Assembly (NCBI RefSeq): GCF_048771995.1
Contig: NC_133063.1
Location: 15,852,063-15,916,062 of the forward strand
Direction: 5' to 3'
DNA length: 64,000 nt
Source: Taeniopygia guttata
Lineage: Eukaryota; Chordata; Aves; Passeriformes; Estrildidae
The notes under the pieces are model-generated. The model saw nothing but the letters and a program-made list of their open reading frames with translations. It did not search any database and was not told the DNA's origin. Positions 57,377-64,000 of the stretch are shown piece after piece. The position numbers and the translations under genes are program-made. The first letter of the stretch is position 1. Each line of letters starts with the position of its first letter.

Positions 57377-58617
57377 AGGAAGGGCAGGAGCCATGGCCAA
57401 GTGCACAGAGCAGTGCTTGTGCTGCTCGCAGCTGGCAGCAGACAACCACCTCCTAGCACAAATTTGGTGCTAAGGAGAAGAGGATGCGTGCAAAGGCTCT
57501 GGAGAAGGTCCAACAGCCTCTGCTGGCACCTCAGAAAGTGGACTGCCACGGGAGGGTTTATTCTACTTCTTTGTATCATTTCACTTTCCAAAAAAGGCAC
57601 CCAGCTGTCATTGAGCCCTGCTCTACATGCTGAGCTAAAGTCTCCAAACCCCACCTGCAATATGCAGTTCTTCCCAGCCTTTGAGGAGAGCTAAAATTTC
57701 AAGCATGAAAAAAAGTGGGAATCTGGGACAGAAAAAGAAAACTAGAAATGGGGCAAAAAAGAATATGAGGAAAAACTGGCACTGGTGACCCGGGATGAGT
57801 CAATGGATGGAGCCTCTCCATGTCCCTGGAAGAGACACCTTTATGTCAACATTAGACCACGTGTGTTGGAGCTGACATGAAATTTTATCTATAGCAGAAT
57901 CAAGGTTTTTGTTTCATAGATAGATCTATTGTGTATGCCTGTTATATACTATAAAGTTTATGAATTATCATATCTACTAGTAAAATACGATAAATCAAAA
58001 CAATATAGTAACATAAATAATATCAAAATATGAAATATGGAGTTACATCAGGATAAAAAGTGATTTTAAAGAGTTGCATATGTAATTTCGTTTAAATAGT
58101 AACAGTAGAAGACATATTTATTGTCAGTGTCTGTTGTGACACATATTGTTGCTCATAGTCCCTTTATGTCTGGAAGGTTTTTCATAAAATAGATATATTT
58201 ATTACATATATAGCATACATATGATATATACTTGCTGTATACATTAAATATGAATATAACTCTGTAATATATATTCTATATCATATGCCTATAATAGATT
58301 ACATGCGTGATATAAATTTTATACAGATGTAAAGCCATATCCAGTCTTGCTATCTGTTGCAACCCATATTCCCGCTCTAGAGTTAATGCATTTATAAGTA
58401 GCAAACTGGAAAACCCTTTGCTCTGGTGTCAATAAAAGGCAATTTGTGCAGAATCTGGAGTGTGCAAGACTTTATTGATGTCAGCCAGGCCTATAGTAGT
58501 GGTAAATGTCACGGGCTGTGAATCTGGGCTCATGAGCATGACTCCTTGAACTCAACCAAACTCAGAGTGGTGAATTATCTCTAGCCGAAATTAAGCCAAG
58601 CCACCCCCAGCCCCTCT

Positions 58618-58942
58618 GATCACAGAATCCCAGAATGCCTTGGCTTGGAAGGGTGCTTAGAAATTGTCTTGTCCCAGCCCTGCTGCCAAGGGCAGGGACA
58701 CCTTCCGCTAGGCCAGGTTGCTCCAAGGCCCATCCAAGCTGGCCTGGAACACAGCCAGGGATGGGGCAGCCACAGCTCCTGTGGGCAGCGTGGGCCAGAG
58801 GCTCAGCAGCCTCAGAGAGCAGAAGTCCTTGCACAGCTCCAGCCTAAGGCTGCCCTCTGTCAGTGGGAAGCCACTGGCCCTGGCGCTGTCCCTCCAGGCC
58901 CTTGCCAACAGCCCCTGTGCCGGTCTCTCACGGCTCCCGTGC
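58618..58942 (-). mobile_element. CR1 LINE 3' end, minus strand, unit 5
   Basis: Copy of the reversed CR1 3' end at 9891-10215. Confidence 0.8.
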
Positions 58943-59486
58943 AGGGACCCAAAGGCCGCAGGAGGGTGCCCCTGGAGAAGCCCTTGGAGAGCGCAGGGGC
59001 CAGGAATGCCGCCATGAGGGCAGCAAGCAGGGCCTGGCCTGCCTGTCCCTGCGGGAGGGCACAGGGCGGGCGCTGAGGCCCTGCCAGCTGGAGCTGGGAG
59101 CTCTGCAGCGCGGCCGGCAGAGAGCCGTGGGCTCCCGCAGCTCTGCAGCCCTCACGGCTGAGGCAGCTGCCCGGGCACAGCCGGCCGGGGACATGCGGCC
59201 CGCCCGGGGCCACCCGCAGGGGGACCCTGCTCTGGGGCCAGCCCAGGCCGCAGCAGGGAGCACCCCAAGGGGCAGTGCCCGGGCAGGGAACGGCTCTGCC
59301 CGGGGACAGGGCTCCGGGAGCAGGGCAGCAGGGCCGGAGGTGCCGGGCACAGAGAGCGAGGGACACAGTGGTGTAGTAACAGCCTGGCTGCCTTGGGGCC
59401 TACACAACAGGCTGACAGGGCACAGACAGGCAGAAACTCCCATCCTCTTTGCATCCTGGGGCCAGACTGTGCCTGGATGCATCCTG

Positions 59487-60092
59487 AGACCTACCCTGAC
59501 TCAGGTGCAGCACCTCATACTTGATCTTTTTAAACCACATGAGACTGCTATGGTTCCACTCCTCAAGCACATCACATCTCTTTAGTAGTCATTCCATTCT
59601 TCAGGTGTGTCAGCTGCTGCTTGGTGACATCAGCAAACCTGCTGAGGATACCTCTGTGTACAGGATTAATGAAGATATTAATAGACATTGCTCAGAGAAC
59701 AGAACTTTGAGGTCCATCCTGACTCTTAGCTGTTGATCTCTGGAAGCACCATGCATGCAATTTCTTATCCATCCAACAGTCCAGGCACCAAATCCACCTC
59801 TCTCAAATTTAGGGAGAATGTTTTGGGGATCATGTCAAAGGCTTTACGGTAGTCCAGATAAACGACACCTGTAGCCTTCCCCTTGTCCCTTCATGTACTC
59901 GATCCATCATTGAAGGCCACTGCGTAGGTCGGGCAAGACTCACCCTCGGCTGTCCCAAATCACCTCCCTGTTCTCCATGTGCCTTAGCATAGCTTCAAGG
60001 AGGATGTGTTCCGTGATCTTCCGAGGCACTGACATGAGGCTGATGGGTTGGTCATTTCCAGAGTGTTCCTTTCTACCCTTTTTTAGAATGGG
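59487..60092 (-). mobile_element. CR1 LINE reverse-transcriptase fragment, unit 5
   Basis: Copy of the RT fragment at 10760-11365. Confidence 0.85.
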
Positions 60093-60367
60093 TGTAGTGG
60101 GTTCACCTTGGCTGAATGCCAGGTGGTCACTAAGCCACTCCATCACACTCCCTTTCCTAGTGTGACAGGGGAGAGCACATAAAATGGAAAACAAGTAGTC
60201 AGTTGAGATAAGGCTGTTAATTGAAGTGAAAAAATTGAGTTTGTGCATGCAGAAGTAAAGGAGAGAAAACATTTATTCTCTACTTCTCATAGACGAGCAA
60301 TGTTCAGCCACTTCCCGGGAAGCAGCAATTTCTCTATTCTCTTGTCTTCTTGTTCCCTATGAGATAC
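60093..60367. mobile_element. LTR-like relic 4, unit 5 (fossil)
   Basis: Copy of the LTR-like segment at 11366-11640. Confidence 0.5.
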
Positions 60368-60905
60368 TGGGCCTATTGTACCACACACCTTAACGGAGCA
60401 GAGTGATACTTCATAAAGAGAGATCTGTTCTGCTTAGAAACCCAGCCATGAGTGGCCTCTAGCTGGAGCCAGAGGTTTACGTATTCCACTCTGGCCCTGG
60501 AGAATCATAACAAGTGAATGGCTGCGGACGCACTTCCCCTCTCCAGAACATCAGTCTTCCCTTGTTAAAGCACCCTGAGCAGGGGAAGAGGGAAACAACC
60601 ATTTCCAACTGTTTGGCTAGCCCAAATCATACGCACCGATGAATAAAGGATGGGAATTGCTCACAAAGTACTTGCTGACTTTCTCTACTCCCCTCTAGCA
60701 GCAGTTTCTTTAGTATGGTGACTTCTTCTTTTGTGAGGGTGATGCAAAAGGGAAGTAAACAAGCAGAGCCAGCAATCAGACTGCAAGTTAGGTCACTGCA
60801 AAGAAAAGGGGTTAATCTTTCACTCAGAGCAAGAAAGGGTTAGATAAAAACATGCCTGTGTGGAGTGTGGAATGCTGCAACAGGTCCCAAAGCAGTGGTG
60901 GCAAA

Positions 60906-61355
60906 GGCCTGAGCACAGGAAAGGGTCTGGTGATTAAGTCTGATGAGGAGCAGCTGAGGGAGCTGGAGGGGCTGAGAATGGAGAAGAGGAGGCTCAGGGG
61001 GGCTTTCTTGTTCTCTACAACTCCCTGACAGAAGTGTGGAGCCACACCCCAGGTGGGGGTCAGGCTCTGCTCCCAGGAAACAAGGGAGAGGACAAGAGGA
61101 AATGGCCTCAACTTCTGTCAGGGGGGGGCTTAGATTGGGTATTAAGGACAAATTTCTCCTCTGAAAAGGTTGTTAAGAGTTGTCATGGCTGCCCGTGGAA
61201 TTAATGATATTGTCATGTCTGGAGACTCTTATGGAATGTGTGGATGTGGCACCTGGGGACATGGTTTCAAAGTCGACTTGTCAATGTCAGGTTTGTGGGT
61301 GGACTCTCTACAATCTTAGAGATCTTTTTCAACCTAAACAAGTCCATACTACTGC
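60906..61355 (+). mobile_element. CR1 LINE 3' end, unit 6
   Basis: Copy of the CR1 3' end at 1-450, with the gtttgtggg variant as in units 2, 3 and 5. Confidence 0.8.
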
Positions 61356-61671
61356 GATGGGAAGCCACTTTTAACCCAAGGAGTATTTGGTAATGTCATT
61401 TCATAAAGTCATTAAAAGGAACTTCACTCTAGTGCTCGAACTTATGCAGCTGCTTTTCTCTTTACTCTCCTCATCTTCACTTCTACCTTCAGCCTCGGAA
61501 CAGGAGAATTGGCTTTGGTGGGACCAGTGGTAGTGGGAAAGCCTCATGCCAGGGGGTTGTAGGTTGGTTTATTTCTGCCAAGGTTGGAGCTGCATCCAGA
61601 AAACGCTGTGATCCCTCCAGTCCTTATTGACACTCTTTGACTGCTCTGAGGTGAGTTGCAGGCTGCAAGAG

Positions 61672-62055
61672 ATGTTGGTCAACCTGAGATGTCTGCAGCT
61701 TTTCTGCCGCCTTTTGCTGGGCACAGGCTTTTCCACCTACACCCTGAAGACCATCGTCATGCGCCTCCTGAACGGTCTCCCCGTGTCACAATGGCGCAGG
61801 AAGTATTTCTTGCGGCACCTGCGAGATATCAGTGTGAACCTGCGCTGCTCTCTGGAGGAGAAATGCCTTAACCACTTTATCATAGGCAACAAGAGATTGC
61901 CTCAGGAGATTAGCTTGCCCCTGGACATTGCAGCAGCTGAGCCACCCAATCTCTTCCATCAGCTGGCACGGTGTCCAGCTGCCCACTCTCGGGCGATGAG
62001 CGAGTACCAGGATATTCGGCGTCAGCTCGCAAGTGTGCTGCTCAATGGCTGCTGA
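61672..62055 (+). pseudogene. ITPRIPL1-like 3' fragment A, unit 6
   Basis: Copy of fragment A with its frame open. It has the FLRHLRDIS cluster as in unit 5, a private H-to-R change (VMRLLNG), AHSRAM, and QDI, which is the residue typical of gene B. It therefore mixes A-type and B-type variants. AATAAA is present. Shared homology ends at 62387. Confidence 0.8.
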
Positions 62056-62398
62056 AAGAGGTGATCATGCGTACAGCTGTGCTTGTGGGCTTCACAGGCA
62101 GTAGCAGAAAACCACCTCACGTCCCCGAGGAAAAGAGAGGGGAATGTGGGATACAGAAAGAGAAGATATAAAGCTTCTGCGCAGCAGCACTCTGCCATCA
62201 TCAGCAGCTACAGTGTTGTTATGAACAAAAAATAAAAATTTAAACTTTTGGGCAATGTTGTTAACAATGTCTGTATAAAAAGGGTTGTTGTTGATACAAG
62301 TAACAAGTTATAATTGGATAAGTAGTTAACAGGCTGTGGTGCAGGCTTGGATGTTGTGGCTACAAAGTAAGGTGATTAGTTGTATTAGAGATCAATAC

Positions 62399-62879
62399 TG
62401 TTGTATACACCTGAAAGGGGACTGGAACCAGGGAGGAAATGCCAATCTTTGTGGAGGGGGGGCAGAGAAGCTTCTAGAAGTATAATATCATAGAGCACAG
62501 CCACAGCTTGGATTAAGACTGGAGGAGAGACCAGCCAATAAGAAGCAAGAATCTCAAAATGATTGCACCAGCTTATGGGCCAATCAGCAACAGAAAGAGA
62601 AACCGATCACAGCACGGATCCTGAGCGCCCCAGTAAGGGAAGAAGAGAGAGACTTTAAAAGGCCTGGGGTGTGTGACACCCAGGTCTTTGCTTGGAGCTG
62701 GTATCCTTAGAAATGCCCCTAGGTGTACAATTACTAAATTGTTGAAACAGTCTCCAGACTAGCTGGAGGCTTTGGCTTCCAGTTGTTCTGTCTGTAATAA
62801 ACAGGCTTACTTGTTTGTAATTAACTGGCCTGCTTTTTTTTGTTACTTTGAAGTTTTCGTTGTAAGCCTGTCCATAACA
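62399..62879 (+). mobile_element. LTR-like relic 1, unit 6 (fossil)
   Basis: Copy of the LTR-like segment at 1494-1974, at the same place in the unit. Confidence 0.5.
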
Positions 62880-63543
62880 GGGTTGTCTTGGCAGTCTCCC
62901 CAGCACAGCATCCAGAGATGACTACCGTGTGGAGGCCCAGAGAAGCTGACTTCCATTGCAGGGCGGATTGTGGTGATGGACTCCCCTTGCCCCTGGCTGC
63001 ACTACAATCTGAGAAACCCTCATTAGGCCTAAGCCTTGACAAACTCCATTTATATTAAGCTCCTTTTGAATGTATCAGAAACATTATTTGTTCCCAGGAA
63101 CTAACAGGTGTCTAATTAGCGCAATTTTTTTTCTTTTTTTTTTAATGAACAGCCTTGGAAAATTATTTTTCTTTGCTGATTTATTTTTCTTTGCTGACTT
63201 TTTTTGACTAAGAACCCAAGTGGAATAATATTCTTGTTGACAAACCTTCAAACAAAGTTACAGAGAAAAGACCTGAATGATGGAACATTCCTATGACTAA
63301 ATCCCACTCTGTTGCAACTGTAAAGTGTCCAAAGGGAGACCTTTTGAGCTCTTGATTCTCAGAATATAAGGGAGCAATGAGTGAGTCTCTAACATTGATA
63401 ATTGTATGGCAGTGGAGCCAACCAGGAACTGTTGGTAATAGCCAAGGACTGCTGGTATTAAAATGCTGTGAGAAAGACCAAGATATGGCTGGAGAAGGGG
63501 GGCCAGGCGGAAATAGGGCAGCACTTTTCAGTGAGAAAGAGCC

Positions 63544-64000
63544 ACAGCACAGTACAGCATAAGCACAAGAATAAGGCCAAGAAGAGAGCGTGGACTATAG
63601 AGTAGGATTAAGACCCTCAAAAAGCACCAAAGCCCTCTGCCCCATGTCCAGGAAGGCCTGAAAGAAAAGACTGTACATGGTAATTAATTGACATAGAAAG
63701 TGGGAAACCTGTGTTTAGGGCAGAGAAACCTGTCGATAAAAAGGTAACCCCCAAGCCTGGAAAGTGCCCTCAGGACCCTGGACATCTCATAGACCAGACC
63801 AGCACAGCTGGATTGATGCTGAACTCAGGATTATTGCCGGGATTGGCACTGCAGCCAGGATTGACATTCCATTAACTGGATCGACACTGGAACCAGGACG
63901 GGTGTTCTTTTTTTGTCTCTCTTTTCTTCTTTGTCTTTTTCTTTCTCTCTTTCTTTAATTCATCTCTCCCTCTTTTTCTTCTCTTCCCTTTAACCCTACC
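63544..64000 (+). mobile_element. LTR-like relic 2, unit 6, cut by window end (fossil)
   Basis: Left part of the same LTR-like segment. The window ends in its pyrimidine tract. Confidence 0.4.

Larger units (their letters stand above)
48726..60905 (+). repeat. Tandem 12.2-kb unit 5
   Basis: Fifth full unit, 12180 bp. It shares some variants with unit 2, such as cggtatccagc in fragment A and gatgacactgg near 52383. It shares others with unit 4, such as gaagcacattgg in the gene. Confidence 0.97.
60906..64000 (+). repeat. Tandem unit 6, cut by window end
   Basis: The first 3095 bp of a sixth unit. It contains the CR1 tail, fragment A, the first LTR-like relic and the start of the second. The window ends before its promoter and intact gene, so the array continues to the right. 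Confidence 0.96.

Noticed and set aside
1-64000. Simple assembly duplication as the explanation for the array
   Set aside because: Units carry distinct substitutions, indels and mosaic combinations, which a copied contig would not show. Raw reads would still be needed to fix the copy number.
1-64000. CRISPR arrays, tRNA or rRNA genes, bacterial operons
   Set aside because: No short spaced repeats, cloverleaf candidates or rRNA-like stretches were noticed, and the content is vertebrate.

Overview
The window lies inside a direct tandem array and almost certainly comes from a bird, most likely a songbird. The reasons are abundant CR1 LINE sequence (3' tails and a reverse-transcriptase fragment), several avian-looking LTR relics, and an intron-poor ITPRIPL1-like gene. 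As I recall, genes of this type are annotated in many copies in passerine assemblies. The same unit of about 12.18 kb repeats head to tail: 1-12178, 12179-24361, 24362-36542, 36543-48725, 48726-60905, and a partial sixth unit from 60906 to the window end. The array runs off both edges, so its true copy number is unknown. Units differ by scattered single-base changes and small indels, so they are recently amplified or homogenised but are not identical copies.

Each unit has the same layout (unit 1 coordinates): a CR1 3' end (1-450); fragment A, a truncated 3' copy of the ITPRIPL1-like gene (767-1150) with its 3' flank to 1482; LTR-like relics (about 1494-1974, 2640-3225 and 4040-4520) separated by unrecognised sequence; a CR1 3' end split by a 671-bp insertion (4611-5748); a compact promoter, first exon and 5'-UTR intron (5919-6311); the intact gene B of 519 codons (6315-7874); fragment C, an older decayed 3' copy (8211-8649); an AT-rich tract (about 9160-9620); two minus-strand CR1 pieces (9891-10215 and 10760-11365) around a GC-rich block; and another LTR-like relic.

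The only convincing intact protein is the ITPRIPL1-like membrane protein, present in five full copies. It has a hydrophobic N-terminus, a charged helical stretch, one transmembrane segment, an acidic Asn/Asp-rich linker and a Mab-21-type domain. All five copies are open over their full length and vary at nine of 519 residues. Fragments A and B share about 0.7 kb and appear to exchange sequence. The most interesting features are the array as a macrosatellite carrying apparently expressible genes, the A/B/C modular structure with signs of gene conversion, the shared A/B 3' flank in which the intact gene lacks an AATAAA that most A copies keep, and the palindromic promoter element.
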